From Arthrobacter sunyaminii (GTDB taxonomy: Bacteria; Actinomycetota; Actinomycetes; Actinomycetales; Micrococcaceae), in assembly GCF_018866305.1 (NCBI RefSeq), contig NZ_CP076456.1:3472001-3536000 (forward strand): a stretch of 64,000 nt of DNA, read 5' to 3'. The position numbers and the translations under genes were made by a program. Numbering within the stretch: the first letter of the stretch is position 1; each line of letters starts with the position of its first letter. Of the stretch, positions 18,784 through 27,772 are shown one piece after another. The notes under the pieces are model-generated. The model saw only the letters and a program-made list of their open reading frames with translations, was not told the origin of the DNA and ran no database searches.

Positions 18784-19968
18784 CTACTCGCCGGAGATGC
18801 ACTGCCCGGGCGAGACAGGATCGGAATATCCGGCGGCGGCTTCCGCCACCGGTCCAACCTCGCTCAGGGACAGCGCATAGCCGATCGGCTGATCGCCGGT
18901 GGTCTTGGCAAAGATGACACCGGCCAGCTGGCCGTCGATGTCCAGCAGCGGCCCGCCCGAGTTGCCCTGCTGCACGTTCGCGGCGAGGGTGTAGACCTCC
19001 AGCACTTCCGGGGCGGACCCGTAGATGTTACGCACCGAGACCTCGGAGAGCTTTTCAACGTTGGCCGCCTGCAGCTGGAACGGACCGCCGGCCGGGTACC
19101 CGGCAAACGCCGCAGTGGTGCCGTCCGGAAGGACATCGCCCAGCGGGATCGGTTCGGCGTCGAGGCTGTCCACTGCCAGCACGGCCAGGTCACGGGCGCT
19201 GTCGAAATAGACCACCTCGCCCGGAAGCGCCCCGCCGCCGGGGACCTGCACCACGGGCCGGGAAACTCCGGCCACCACGTGGGCATTGGTGATCACGCGG
19301 TCATCGGAGACGACGAAGCCCGAGCCCGTCTGGTTCTGCCCGCACTGATAAGCCGTTCCGGTGATCTTCACGACCGAATCCGACGACGCCTGCAAAGCTG
19401 CGGATGAGAGCGCCTCATTGGGGGCAACCACCTTGTCCGGGGCGGCGCTGTCCAGGATGGTGGGCAGGCCCTCTGCGAGAGTAAAGGAACGCACTTCCGC
19501 CGTCCAGGTTTTCACCCGGTCAGGAGTGGCTTCCTCGATGCCGTTCAGCACTTTCGAGGACGTGATCTGCTGCGAAAGGAACGGAACCCCGAGGGTGTTG
19601 ACACTGAAAGCGAGCACGGACATCACCAGGGCGGAAACGGCCAGGTTCACGACCCCGCCCAGCAACCGGTCCAGAAAACGCAGCGGCGGGAAGTTCATCC
19701 AGCGCCGGATGGATCCGCCCAGCGCAGCGCCGAGAGCATGCCCGCCCAGGACAAGCACCACAATGGTGGCGATGACAGCGGTCAGGCGCCAGCCGTCGTC
19801 GGGCACCCATTCGGTGACCAGGGGGATCGCGAAGAACGCCGCCACAGCCCCGGCCACAAAGCCCACAATGCCGCCCAGCGTCACCACAAGACCGTTCCGC
19901 AGCCCGGCGATGAGGTAGAACAGCAGCGCCAACAGCAGAATGATGTCTAGCAGTGAAAATCCGAGCAC
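18784..19968 (-). CDS. marP: MarP-like membrane-anchored periplasmic serine protease
   Basis: A 394-residue protein of CvpA plus trypsin type. Four hydrophobic segments (about residues 1-135) form the CvpA domain (LDIILLLALLFYLIAGLRNG). The chymotrypsin-like domain has a full triad: His230 (ITNAHVVAG), Asp260 (SARDLAVLAV) and Ser337 (QGNSGGPLLD). Cys209 and Cys390 match the pair that forms the activity-controlling disulfide in M. tuberculosis MarP (Rv3671c), which is needed for acid and oxidative resistance. GTG 19968 with GGAG 6 bases upstream is chosen; the open frame extends 70 codons further, but that part has no similarity to the family. The gene lies divergent to crp; in Mycobacterium it is also nearby. 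Confidence 0.9.
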   Translation of the reverse strand: MLGFSLLDIILLLALLFYLIAGLRNGLVVTLGGIVGFVAGAVAAFFAIPLVTEWVPDDGWRLTAVIATIVVLVLGGHALGAALGGSIRRWMNFPPLRFLDRLLGGVVNLAVSALVMSVLAFSVNTLGVPFLSQQITSSKVLNGIEEATPDRVKTWTAEVRSFTLAEGLPTILDSAAPDKVVAPNEALSSAALQASSDSVVKITGTAYQCGQNQTGSGFVVSDDRVITNAHVVAGVSRPVVQVPGGGALPGEVVYFDSARDLAVLAVDSLDAEPIPLGDVLPDGTTAAFAGYPAGGPFQLQAANVEKLSEVSVRNIYGSAPEVLEVYTLAANVQQGNSGGPLLDIDGQLAGVIFAKTTGDQPIGYALSLSEVGPVAEAAAGYSDPVSPGQCISGE

Positions 19969-20196
19969 AAACAGCTCCAAGCGCGGTCTAGGGGGTGTTG
20001 CGGGGACTCTTCGAGACTGTCCCTGCCTCCCGAGTTTAGCGGCCCAAACTGGAGACTTCGTCCGCGCCGGACCGCAGAGGGCAGTACGCAGGGGCGTCCT
20101 TTTTATCATCCGTGGGCGAACAAAGCTATTACAGGTGTCACATGGGGCCGTAGTGCGAGAAGATAATGGAAGGGACAACTATTTACAGGAGATTTC

Positions 20197-20874
20197 ATGG
20201 ATATCGAGGTACTGCGCCGTGCGCCACTGTTCGCCTCATTGGGAGACGACGTCTTCGCAGCTCTGACCGACGAGTTGACTGAGGTCGACCTTTCGCGCGG
20301 CGCATCAGTTTTCCGCGAGGGTGACCAGGGCGACCAGCTGTATTTCATCGTGTCCGGAAAGATCAAGCTGGGACGTTCGGCACCGGACGGCCGCGAGAAC
20401 CTGCTGGCCATCCTTGGCCCGGGCGAGCTCTTCGGCGAAATGGCGCTGTTTGATCCGAGCCCGCGCAACGCCACCGCCACCGCGGTGTCCGAAACGCGAC
20501 TGGCCGGACTGCGGCACGACAACCTGAAGGCACTGCTGGAAACGCGCCCGGAGGTGTCGGTCCAGCTGCTGCAGGCCCTGGCCCGCCGGCTGCGCCGCAC
20601 CAACGAGTCCCTTGCGGACCTCGTCTTCTCGGACGTTCCCGGCCGCGTTGCCAAGGCACTGCTGGATCTGGCGGACCGCTTCGGCCGCCCCGCCACTGAC
20701 GGCATCCTGGTGGCTCACGAGCTGACGCAGGAAGAACTGGCCCAGCTGGTCGGCGCTTCCCGCGAAACGGTGAACAAGGCCCTGGCCGAGTTCGTTCAGC
20801 GCGGCTGGCTGCGCCTGGAAGCCCGCGCCGTCGTCATTTTGGACGTGCAGCGGCTGCGCCAGCGCTCACGCTAG
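20197..20874 (+). CDS. crp: Crp/Fnr-family cAMP-responsive regulator (GlxR-like)
   Basis: A 225-residue global regulator, the length of C. glutamicum GlxR and M. tuberculosis Rv3676. The cyclic-nucleotide domain (about residues 10-120) includes GELFGEMALFDPSPRNATATA, with the Glu, Arg and Ala-Thr positions of the cAMP pocket. After a long C-helix, the winged helix-turn-helix reads TQEELAQLVGASRETVNKAL (about 175-194). There is an AGGAG ribosome site before ATG 20197. GATAAT at 20162-20167 is a candidate -10. Only a single TCACA half-site (about 20138-20142) lies upstream, so autoregulation is unclear. A better Crp-like site precedes acs. Confidence 0.94.
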   Translation: MDIEVLRRAPLFASLGDDVFAALTDELTEVDLSRGASVFREGDQGDQLYFIVSGKIKLGRSAPDGRENLLAILGPGELFGEMALFDPSPRNATATAVSETRLAGLRHDNLKALLETRPEVSVQLLQALARRLRRTNESLADLVFSDVPGRVAKALLDLADRFGRPATDGILVAHELTQEELAQLVGASRETVNKALAEFVQRGWLRLEARAVVILDVQRLRQRSR

Positions 20875-20898
20875 GTCTTTTCCGACCGTCTTACAGCG

Positions 20899-20941
20899 AA
20901 CGACGGCGCCGCTCCCCTTTACCGGGGGCGGCGCCGTCGTT
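20899..20941 (+). terminator. Intrinsic terminator of crp
   Basis: A 14-bp stem (20899-20912 with 20928-20941), 15-base loop, AA before and TTT after. It follows the crp stop by 24 bases and lies between crp and the convergent Nudix gene, so it may work in both directions. Confidence 0.8.
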
Positions 20942-20980
20942 TGCGTTTAAGGTGTGCGGGAATCGGTCTCGGTGCAGGAA

Positions 20981-21892
20981 TCAGCGCCCGTGCTGGGCCG
21001 AACCCTCCCCGGCGCCGCTGAGTGAAACGGACAGCCAGTAACTGCCGTCGGCCTCCACCAGCTCGGGCCGGAAGACGGCCGCCGGACGGCGGGATGCAAG
21101 GTAGGCAATGCAGCCACGGGCACCGGCCAGTTTCTCCAGCACCAGTTCCACCGGCGGCACGGTCAGTTCAGACAGCGTGAGCCCGGTGGTGTCCGGGAGC
21201 CCGATCTCATCGCCCAGGGCGGTGGTGTTCCGGGCCGCGATCTCCTCCGCTGCGGACCGCCACTGCCCCCAGCTCCCCTTGCCCTCCAGCAGGGAGGCTT
21301 CCTGCCCCATCGGCTGGACAACCGCGAAGTACCGGGTGTCGAACCGGCGCAGCGCAAAATCAGCCGTCTGCCAGTTGGCCAGCGGCCGGAGCAGGTCGGT
21401 GCGCAGGCCCAGTCCCCGGCGTTTGAGAAGCTCCGGAAAGGACTTGTCTCCGGCTGCCAGCGCCACCCGGGCGGCCATCCAGTCCGGGCCCCGGTTGCCC
21501 TCCAGCAGCGTCGATTCGTCCGGTCCGGCCAGCAGAATGCCGGTTTCTTCAAACAGTTCACGGATGGCCGCCACCACGTGTCGGCGGGCCAGCCGGGGAT
21601 CGTCGATGCCCAGTGCCTTGGCCCAGGCTGCCGGGGCCGGACCGAACCAGGCCACGGCGTCGTCGTCCTCCGGGTTGATGCTGCCGCCGGGAAACGCCAC
21701 CCGGCCCAGCGGCGATTCGCCCCGGCGGTAAGCCAGATAGGTCTCGGCGCCGCGCGGCGCGTCCCGCACCAGCACCACGGAGGACGCCAGGCGGGGTTTG
21801 CGCGGTGCACGGTCACCGTGTTCAAACCAGCTTTCCGCGGCTCCCCGAAGATACGGGGGAACCGGGAAAAGCCGTACTGATGAATTAGGCAA
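20981..21892 (-). CDS. Nudix hydrolase with an insertion in the Nudix box (NUDT19-like)
   Basis: A 303-residue Nudix protein. The box begins GRVAFPGGSINPEDDDAVAWF and resumes with RHVVAAIRELFEETGILLA, leaving about 30 extra residues (GPAPAAWAKALGIDDPRLA) between the Gly and Glu halves. Eukaryotic NUDT19/RP2 proteins, which hydrolyse CoA esters, have a similar insertion; that is the basis of the comparison, not proof of substrate. The apparent start is TTG 21892, overlapping the RidA stop by 8 bp, so it is the third gene of a DUF4177-RidA-Nudix unit. No better start is seen within the first 20 codons. Confidence 0.82.
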   Translation of the reverse strand: MPNSSVRLFPVPPYLRGAAESWFEHGDRAPRKPRLASSVVLVRDAPRGAETYLAYRRGESPLGRVAFPGGSINPEDDDAVAWFGPAPAAWAKALGIDDPRLARRHVVAAIRELFEETGILLAGPDESTLLEGNRGPDWMAARVALAAGDKSFPELLKRRGLGLRTDLLRPLANWQTADFALRRFDTRYFAVVQPMGQEASLLEGKGSWGQWRSAAEEIAARNTTALGDEIGLPDTTGLTLSELTVPPVELVLEKLAGARGCIAYLASRRPAAVFRPELVEADGSYWLSVSLSGAGEGSAQHGR

Positions 21893-22367
21893 ATTCAGCG
21901 ATCACTTCTACTTCGACGGGGGAATCCAGCGGCAGCACGGCCACCCCGACGGCGGAGCGGGCATGCGCGCCCGCCTCACCGAAGACCTTCCCCAGCAGTT
22001 CTGATGCACCGTTGATGACGGCCGGCTGCCCGGTAAAGGACGGGTCCGATGCCACGAAGCCCACCACCTTGACGATGCGGCTGATGCGGTCCAGATCTCC
22101 GATCTGGGCCTTGATGGCAGCCAGCGCGTTAACAGCGCAGGTTGCGGCGTATCCTGCGGCGTCCTCGGCCGGTACCCCGGCGCCAACTTTGCCGGCCGCA
22201 GGCAACACGCCCGAGACGAAGGGCAGCTGCCCGGAGGTGTAGACGTAGTTCCCCGTGACAACGGCGGGTACATAGGCGGCCACCGGTGCTGCGACGTCCG
22301 GCAGCTCAATACCCAGTTCCGCCAGCCTGCGTTCCACGGCGGAAACCGCCCCGTTCACCTCAGTCAC
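21885..22367 (-). CDS. RidA-family enamine/imine deaminase
   Basis: A 160-residue YjgF/YER057c/UK114 protein from GTG 22367, with GAGAAG about 6 bases upstream. The fold is recognisable from VVTGNYVYTSGQLPF, CAVNALAAIKAQIGDLDRISRIVKVVGFVAS and ARSAVGVAVLPLDSPVEVE; the Arg in ARSAVGV corresponds to the catalytic Arg105 of E. coli RidA, so reactive-enamine hydrolysis is plausible. The GTG overlaps the DUF4177 stop (GTGA), and the 3' end overlaps the Nudix start. M. tuberculosis has the same neighbours (Rv3678c and a small ORF) near crp and ponA2. Confidence 0.87.
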   Translation of the reverse strand: MTEVNGAVSAVERRLAELGIELPDVAAPVAAYVPAVVTGNYVYTSGQLPFVSGVLPAAGKVGAGVPAEDAAGYAATCAVNALAAIKAQIGDLDRISRIVKVVGFVASDPSFTGQPAVINGASELLGKVFGEAGAHARSAVGVAVLPLDSPVEVEVIAEFA

Positions 22368-22522
22368 TGCGACTTCTCGCGTTTCATGTACGCCACGGCA
22401 CCCGTTCCGTTGGGGGCGGGCGTGATCTGGACGAGTTCCCAACCTTCTTCGCCGTGCATGTTAAGGACAGCTCCCGGTGTGTGAAGAGGAAGCGGCGTGA
22501 TGAAATATTCCCATTTGCTCAT
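22364..22522 (-). CDS. DUF4177 small protein
   Basis: A 52-residue protein, MSKWEYFITPLPLHTPGAV...WELVQITPAPNG...AYMKREKSQ, matching the DUF4177 pattern of a short beta-rich domain (WEY at the N terminus, GEEGWELV in the middle). The frame stays open for 57 codons upstream, but that part overlaps the divergent penicillin-binding protein gene and is not conserved in style. A -10-like TAGTCT ends 7 bases before the ATG, so the message may be leaderless. It overlaps the RidA gene by 4 bp. Function unknown. Confidence 0.8.
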   Translation of the reverse strand: MSKWEYFITPLPLHTPGAVLNMHGEEGWELVQITPAPNGTGAVAYMKREKSQ

Positions 22523-22559
22523 AATCCAAAGACTAACGCGTGCTTGTAGACTGATGCGC
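22523..22559. promoter_or_regulatory. Compact divergent promoter pair, both probably leaderless
   Basis: Only 37 bases separate the two ATGs. On the plus strand TAGACT (22547-22552) plus 7 bases leads to ATG 22560. On the minus strand TAGTCT (22535-22530) plus 7 bases leads to ATG 22522. The two -10 elements are 11 bp apart and each -35 region would lie over the other gene's start, so the two promoters should exclude one another. No good -35 is seen on either side. Confidence 0.6.
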
Positions 22560-24806
22560 ATGGCAGCTCGCAAATCTCCGCTCTTTGATACGGCTACCAC
22601 CCTTGGCCAGATTGTCGCCTTCTTCGGCGTCAGCGCGCTTTGTGGTGTTTTGGCCGCGGGTCTTCTGGTTCCCGCCGCCGCCGCCGCGGGCACAGCCGCG
22701 TCCGGATCAATCCAGTTCTTCGATGACCTCCCGTCGGAACTGCAGGCCGGCGCGCTGGCCGAGCCGTCAAAAATTTACGCCAATGACGGCTCTCTCATCG
22801 CAACCCTGTATGAGGAGAACCGCCAGCCGATCAAGCTGGACCAGGTTTCCCCCACCATGATCGACGCGATGCTGGCCATTGAGGATGACCGCTTTTACGA
22901 GCACGGCGGCGTGGACGTCCAGGGTGTCATCGGAGCCCTGGCCTCCAACCTCACCTCCGGCACCAACCGCGGCGCGTCCACCATTACGCAGCAGTATGTG
23001 AACAGCGTCATCATCGACACCAACCTGCAGAACAAGCAGGAGGTGGTGCTCTCCGGCAACAAGGACTACGGCGACAAGCTGCGGGAGATGAAGCTGGCCA
23101 TTGCCGTGGAAAAGCAGCTCTCCAAGGATGAAATCCTCGAGGGCTACTTCAACATCGTTCCCTTCAGCGGCACCACCTTCGGTGTCCAGGCCGCGTCCAA
23201 GTTCTTCTTCAATGTGGACGCCTCGCAGCTGAACATTCCGCAGGCAGCCCTGCTGGCCGGCGTCGTCAACGGCCCGTCCGTCTACAGCCCCACGGGTAAT
23301 CCGGAACTGGCCCTCCAACGGCGCAACATTGTTATCCGCGCCATGCTTGACAAGGGGCGCATCACGCAGGAGGAGCACGACGCCGCCGTCGCCACGGAGC
23401 TGGGCCTGAACATCACACCGGTTCCCAGCAACTGCACCGGCGCCGTCCAGGCACCGTACTTCTGCGACTACGTCATGCACCTGATCCTCAACGATGAGAG
23501 ATACGGTGCCACTACGGAGGACCGGCAGAAGCTGCTCTACCGGGGCGGCCTGAGCATCAACACCACCCTGGATCCGGAGATCCAGAACGCCGCGCAGACG
23601 GCCATCAACGAAACCGCTAACCCGGACACCACGGACCCCGAGATCGGCCACTCCATGGTGTCGATGGAACCTCGAAGCGGAAAAATTCTCTCCATGGCGC
23701 AGAACACGCGCTACACGCCCGAAGAAGGCGCCGGCAACTCGGTCATCAATTTCAACGTTGACCTGAACCAGGACGGCGACCCCAACAAGCCGCTGGGCGG
23801 CATGGGCGGTTTCCAGCCCGGATCAACGTACAAGCCGTTCACCGTGGCAGCCTGGCTGGACGCAGGCAAAACCCTGAACACCACCCTGAACGGCAGCAAG
23901 CGCACCTACCCTGCAGGCCACAGCTGGAACGCCAGCTGCCTGCCGGGCGGACGCTATGGCATTCCGGAGCCTTGGACGCCCATCAACTACGGGGATACCA
24001 ACTACAAGACCACCACCGTCATCGACGGTCTGGCGAACTCCCTGAACACCATCACCATGGCCGAGATCAACCAGCTTGATCTCTGCAAGTTCCAGGAAAT
24101 GGCGTTTGCCTCAGGCATCCACAACGGCAAGAGCGCCAGCGGCGAGAACGAACCGCTTGAGGTCAACCCGCCGTCGTCCTTCGGCGGCGGCGGCGACGCC
24201 TCCCCGCTGGCCATGGCCACCGGCTTTGCCACGTTTGCAGCAGAAGGCCTGAAATGCGAACCGCGCGCCCTGGAGTCGGTAACGGCCGCCGATGGACGGT
24301 CCTTCGAGGTACCGGCCCAGGAGTGCACGCAGGTCATGAAGAAGGAAGTTGCCCAGGGCGTCAACGCGGCAACGCAGCAGGTGATGACCAAGGGCTCCGG
24401 CTACTACCTGCAGAACGGCAGGCCGGTGGCCGGCAAGACCGGAACCAATGACTTCCGGTCCCAGACCTGGTTCATGGGTTACACCACGGGCATGGTCACC
24501 GCCTCCTGGCTGGGCAACCACGTCTGGGGCAACGAGCGGGGCTCGATGGAGGGCAAGCAGATTGGCGGGCAGGTCTACCCCGAGATCGACGGCTCGAAGA
24601 TTGCCGGCCCGTCCTGGAAGAACTTCATTGACCGGATCCCGGACCAGTACCAGGCCAATCCGTTCACCCCGCCGCCGGCATCCGTCATGGGCACCGTGGC
24701 GGCGCCGCCCCGGCCTGCACCGGCTCCGTCCAATGATCAGAACAAGAACAACAACAACAACGGCGGCGGCAACCAGGGCGAAAACAAGAACGACGGCGAC
24801 GACTAA
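22560..24806 (+). CDS. Bifunctional penicillin-binding protein (class A, PonA2-like)
   Basis: A 748-residue peptidoglycan synthase. After a short basic cytoplasmic tail, one membrane segment lies at about residues 17-38. The GT51 glycosyltransferase carries EDDRFYEHGGVDVQG with catalytic Glu108 and RGASTITQQYVN. The transpeptidase has Ser422 in GSTYKPF, an SLN motif (NSLNTITM), and KTGT at 626-629. Unlike mycobacterial PonA2, no C-terminal PASTA domain is visible; the tail is Pro-rich and then Asn/Gly/Asp-rich (SNDQNKNNNNNGGGNQG). ATG 22554 would fall 2 bases after the -10, so ATG 22560 is preferred. The downstream metallophosphoesterase follows by 2 bases, as in Rv3682-Rv3683. Confidence 0.92.
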   Translation: MAARKSPLFDTATTLGQIVAFFGVSALCGVLAAGLLVPAAAAAGTAASGSIQFFDDLPSELQAGALAEPSKIYANDGSLIATLYEENRQPIKLDQVSPTMIDAMLAIEDDRFYEHGGVDVQGVIGALASNLTSGTNRGASTITQQYVNSVIIDTNLQNKQEVVLSGNKDYGDKLREMKLAIAVEKQLSKDEILEGYFNIVPFSGTTFGVQAASKFFFNVDASQLNIPQAALLAGVVNGPSVYSPTGNPELALQRRNIVIRAMLDKGRITQEEHDAAVATELGLNITPVPSNCTGAVQAPYFCDYVMHLILNDERYGATTEDRQKLLYRGGLSINTTLDPEIQNAAQTAINETANPDTTDPEIGHSMVSMEPRSGKILSMAQNTRYTPEEGAGNSVINFNVDLNQDGDPNKPLGGMGGFQPGSTYKPFTVAAWLDAGKTLNTTLNGSKRTYPAGHSWNASCLPGGRYGIPEPWTPINYGDTNYKTTTVIDGLANSLNTITMAEINQLDLCKFQEMAFASGIHNGKSASGENEPLEVNPPSSFGGGGDASPLAMATGFATFAAEGLKCEPRALESVTAADGRSFEVPAQECTQVMKKEVAQGVNAATQQVMTKGSGYYLQNGRPVAGKTGTNDFRSQTWFMGYTTGMVTASWLGNHVWGNERGSMEGKQIGGQVYPEIDGSKIAGPSWKNFIDRIPDQYQANPFTPPPASVMGTVAAPPRPAPAPSNDQNKNNNNNGGGNQGENKNDGDD

Positions 24807-24808
24807 CG

Positions 24809-25741
24809 GTGGCTGCTCCTTCCCTTAGCTCTGCCCTGCGTTCGGCCGCCTGGGTTGCCGGCGGCACTGCCGGAGCCGGTGCGGCAGCGCTGGCATACGC
24901 GTCGCTGATTGAACGGAATCTCTTTGGAGTCCGCGAAGAGACCGTGGCCATCCTGCCGCCGGGGAGCGCCCCGCTGCGGGTACTGCACCTCTCGGACATC
25001 CATATTGTGCCCAACCAGAACATCAAGGTTCGCTGGCTGCAGTCCCTCGCCGAGCTCGAACCGGACCTGGTGGTCAACACGGGCGACAACCTGAGCCATC
25101 TGGAAGCCGTTCCGCCCCTGCTGGAAGCGCTCAAGCCGCTCCTGCGTTTTCCCGGCGTGTACGTTCCCGGCTCCAATGACTACTACGGTCCCCGGGCCAA
25201 GAACCCGCTGACGTATTTCACCGGTCCCTCGAAGATCACCAAGGATCCGCCGGCGCTGCCCTTCGGCGAACTCTTTGGAGCGTTCGAGGACGCGGGCTGG
25301 AGGGGCCTGACCAACCGCAGGGACTCCATGGAGCTGGGAGGCGTCCGCCTTGATTTCTCCGGGGTGGATGACCCGCATCTGGACCGGGACGTTTACCCCG
25401 GATTTCCCGAGACAGGTTCCAGCACCGGGCTTCCGGTTGTCCGGGTGGGGGTTGCCCATGCTCCCTACCAGCGGGTGCTCAACTACTTCACCGACGGCGG
25501 CGCTGAGCTGATCCTGGCCGGCCACACCCACGGCGGACAGGTGTGCATCCCGTTCTACGGCGCACTGGTCAGCAACTGCGACCTGCCTACGCGGCTGGCC
25601 AAGGGCCTGGCCGTTTGGGAGCACAACGGGCGGAAAGTTCCGATGAATGTTTCGGCCGGCATCGGAACCTCCCGTTTTGCCCCGGTCCGGTTCGCCTGCC
25701 GCCCCGAGGCTGTCCTGCTGACTCTGACGGCGCGGTCTTAG
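24809..25741 (+). CDS. Membrane-associated metallophosphoesterase
   Basis: A 310-residue calcineurin-like phosphoesterase starting at GTG 24809, two bases after the PBP stop. A hydrophobic N-terminal segment (AAWVAGGTAGAGAAALAYASL) anchors it. Metal motifs: HLSDIH, NTGDNLSH, GSNDYYGPR (in place of the common GNHD), AHAPYQR and LAGHTHGGQV. The His of GNHE/D is therefore replaced by the Asn-Asp of SND, which is also seen in YkuE-like relatives. Its place after a class A PBP is shared with M. tuberculosis Rv3683 and suggests an envelope role, for example on lipid-linked phosphates, but the substrate is unknown. Confidence 0.88.
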   Translation: MAAPSLSSALRSAAWVAGGTAGAGAAALAYASLIERNLFGVREETVAILPPGSAPLRVLHLSDIHIVPNQNIKVRWLQSLAELEPDLVVNTGDNLSHLEAVPPLLEALKPLLRFPGVYVPGSNDYYGPRAKNPLTYFTGPSKITKDPPALPFGELFGAFEDAGWRGLTNRRDSMELGGVRLDFSGVDDPHLDRDVYPGFPETGSSTGLPVVRVGVAHAPYQRVLNYFTDGGAELILAGHTHGGQVCIPFYGALVSNCDLPTRLAKGLAVWEHNGRKVPMNVSAGIGTSRFAPVRFACRPEAVLLTLTARS

Positions 25742-25894
25742 ACCGTTTCCCTCCCGCGGGGTCACAGGGTTGCCCACCATGGACGACCAAACTCCGGACG
25801 CCCATCGATTCTCCCCCGTAAGCGGGCTTAGGATTGAGCCCTCAAAGGGGCACTCTGCTTGTTGCAGCACCCTCCACCCGCTCGAGAAGGTTCC

Positions 25895-27772
25895 ATGCCT
25901 GCGCAGACAACCCTGTGGCAATCCCTTGCACGGCTCTATCCGCATCTGCGGCCCATCCTCCCCCGCTTAATCTGCGGGTTGTTCTGTGCCCTCGGAGCCA
26001 GCCTCATGGCTTTGGCGATCCCCCAGGTGTTCCGGGTCCTGATCAACACCTCCCTGGCCCCCGGCGGAGCCACGGCGGCTGTCTGGGGAGCGGCCGGCGT
26101 CGTCCTGGGTCTGGGCATCCTTGAAGCAACCTTCATCGCCCTGCGCCGCCAGTTCGTGATTGCACCGGCCACCACCGTGGAAACCCGGATGCGCACCTCG
26201 TTCTACCGGCATCTGCAGGACCTCTCCGTCTCGTTCCATGACCGCTGGGGCAGCGGGCAGCTGCTCTCGCGGGCCATGAGCGACTTGAACCTGGTCCGCC
26301 GCTGGATGGCGTTCGGTGCCATCATGCTGGTGGTCACGGCGCTGACCGTGGTGGTTGGCTTCACTATCATGCTGTTCACGAGCTGGGTGCTGGCGCTGAT
26401 CTTCATCGCTGCAGCCGTTCCGATCGTGGTTTACGGCTACCGCTTCAACCGTTTTTACCGGCAGGTTTCCCGCCAGAGTCAGGACCAAACCGGAGACCTG
26501 GCCACCACGGTGGAGGAATCCGTCCACGGCATCCGCGTCCTGAAGGCCTTCGGCCGCAGCCGTGAGGCCCTGGACTCGTTTGAGGAGCAGGCCCAGGAAC
26601 TGCGTGAAACCGAAGTGTCGAAGGCAAACTCGCTGGCCAAGTTCTCCCTCGTGGTGACGCTGCTGCCTGAAGCTGCCCTCGCCGTTGCCCTCGTGGTGGG
26701 AATCATTGCGGTGGCGGACGGCAACCTCAGCATCGGATCATTGGTTGCCTTCTTTGCCACTGCCGCCGTAGTCGCCGGTCCGGTGGAAGCCGTGGGTCCG
26801 CTGCTGTCCATGACCCTGACAGCGAAAACGGCGATCGACCGGCATTACGAAGTAATGGACGCGCAGTCCTCCATTCAAAGCCCGCAGCACCCGGTGCACC
26901 TCAACGATGTCCGCGGAGAGCTGGTGTTCGACGACGTCCATTTTGCCTATCCAGACACCAAGGACGGCACGCGCAACCTGATCGACGGCGTGACCCTGTG
27001 CCTGCGTCCCGGCGAGACCATGGCGCTGGTGGGCGTGACCGGCAGCGGAAAATCCACCCTGCTGCAGCTGGTCCCCCGGTTGTTCGACGTCACCGGCGGC
27101 TCCATCCGGATCGACGGCACTGATCTTCGCCAGCTGGATCTGGAAGAACTGCGCACCATTGTGGCTGTGGCCTTCGAAGACACCACACTGTTCTCCAGCT
27201 CCGTCCGCGACAACGTGCTGCTCGGCGCCGAACCGGCAAGCTCCGCAGAAGCGGACCAGCTCCTGGCCCAGGCCCTGGACGTGGCGCAGGCCGACTTTGT
27301 GTACTCGCTGCCCGAGGGCACGGACACCCTCATCGGCGAGGAAGGATTGAGCCTTTCCGGCGGGCAGCGCCAGCGCGTGGCCCTGGCCCGGGCCATCGCC
27401 GCGCGGCCCACGGTGCTGATCATGGACGATCCGCTCTCGGCCCTGGATGTACGCACCGAGGAACTGGTGGAAGGCCGGCTCCGCGAAGTGTTGGCGGACA
27501 CCACCACGCTGGTGGTTGCGCACCGCCCGTCCACCGTTTCCCTCGCCGACCGCGTGGCCCTGATGGAAGACGGACGCATCAGCGCCGTCGGCACGCACGC
27601 CGAACTCCTGGCCGGCAACGACCACTACCGGTATGTGATTGCCAGCCTGCCCACGGATCCCGAAGACCTGGACAGCCCCCTGGAGGACGGTCCGCGGCCC
27701 GCGGAGGAAGCCGACGACGCCGCAGGAGCCCTTGAAGCACCGAGCCTGGACGATGAGGAGATTATCCGATGA
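25895..27772 (+). CDS. ABC exporter subunit with degenerate catalytic site (heterodimer partner 1)
   Basis: A 625-residue half-transporter: six hydrophobic segments (about residues 20-310) then an ATPase domain. Walker [10 protein letters not shown], signature LSGGQRQR and H-loop VVAHRPS are intact. After Walker B the catalytic Glu is replaced by Asp ([12 protein letters not shown]), which marks the degenerate subunit of heterodimeric exporters such as BmrC/BmrD or TM287/288. ATG 25895 follows GAGAAGG; an upstream TTG at 25859 is rejected. The 3' end overlaps the second subunit gene by 4 bp (ATGA). The C-terminal 40 residues are acidic. Drug or lipid export is inferred from the family. Confidence 0.9.
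   Translation: MPAQTTLWQSLARLYPHLRPILPRLICGLFCALGASLMALAIPQVFRVLINTSLAPGGATAAVWGAAGVVLGLGILEATFIALRRQFVIAPATTVETRMRTSFYRHLQDLSVSFHDRWGSGQLLSRAMSDLNLVRRWMAFGAIMLVVTALTVVVGFTIMLFTSWVLALIFIAAAVPIVVYGYRFNRFYRQVSRQSQDQTGDLATTVEESVHGIRVLKAFGRSREALDSFEEQAQELRETEVSKANSLAKFSLVVTLLPEAALAVALVVGIIAVADGNLSIGSLVAFFATAAVVAGPVEAVGPLLSMTLTAKTAIDRHYEVMDAQSSIQSPQHPVHLNDVRGELVFDDVHFAYPDTKDGTRNLIDGVTLCLRPGETMALVGVTGSGKSTLLQLVPRLFDVTGGSIRIDGTDLRQLDLEELRTIVAVAFEDTTLFSSSVRDNVLLGAEPASSAEADQLLAQALDVAQADFVYSLPEGTDTLIGEEGLSLSGGQRQRVALARAIAARPTVLIMDDPLSALDVRTEELVEGRLREVLADTTTLVVAHRPSTVSLADRVALMEDGRISAVGTHAELLAGNDHYRYVIASLPTDPEDLDSPLEDGPRPAEEADDAAGALEAPSLDDEEIIR

Noticed and set aside
19969..20178. N-terminal extension of the MarP-like protease (70 codons)
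   Set aside because: No similarity to the CvpA start, no ribosome site at 20178, and it would overlap the crp promoter; GTG 19968 has GGAG at good spacing.
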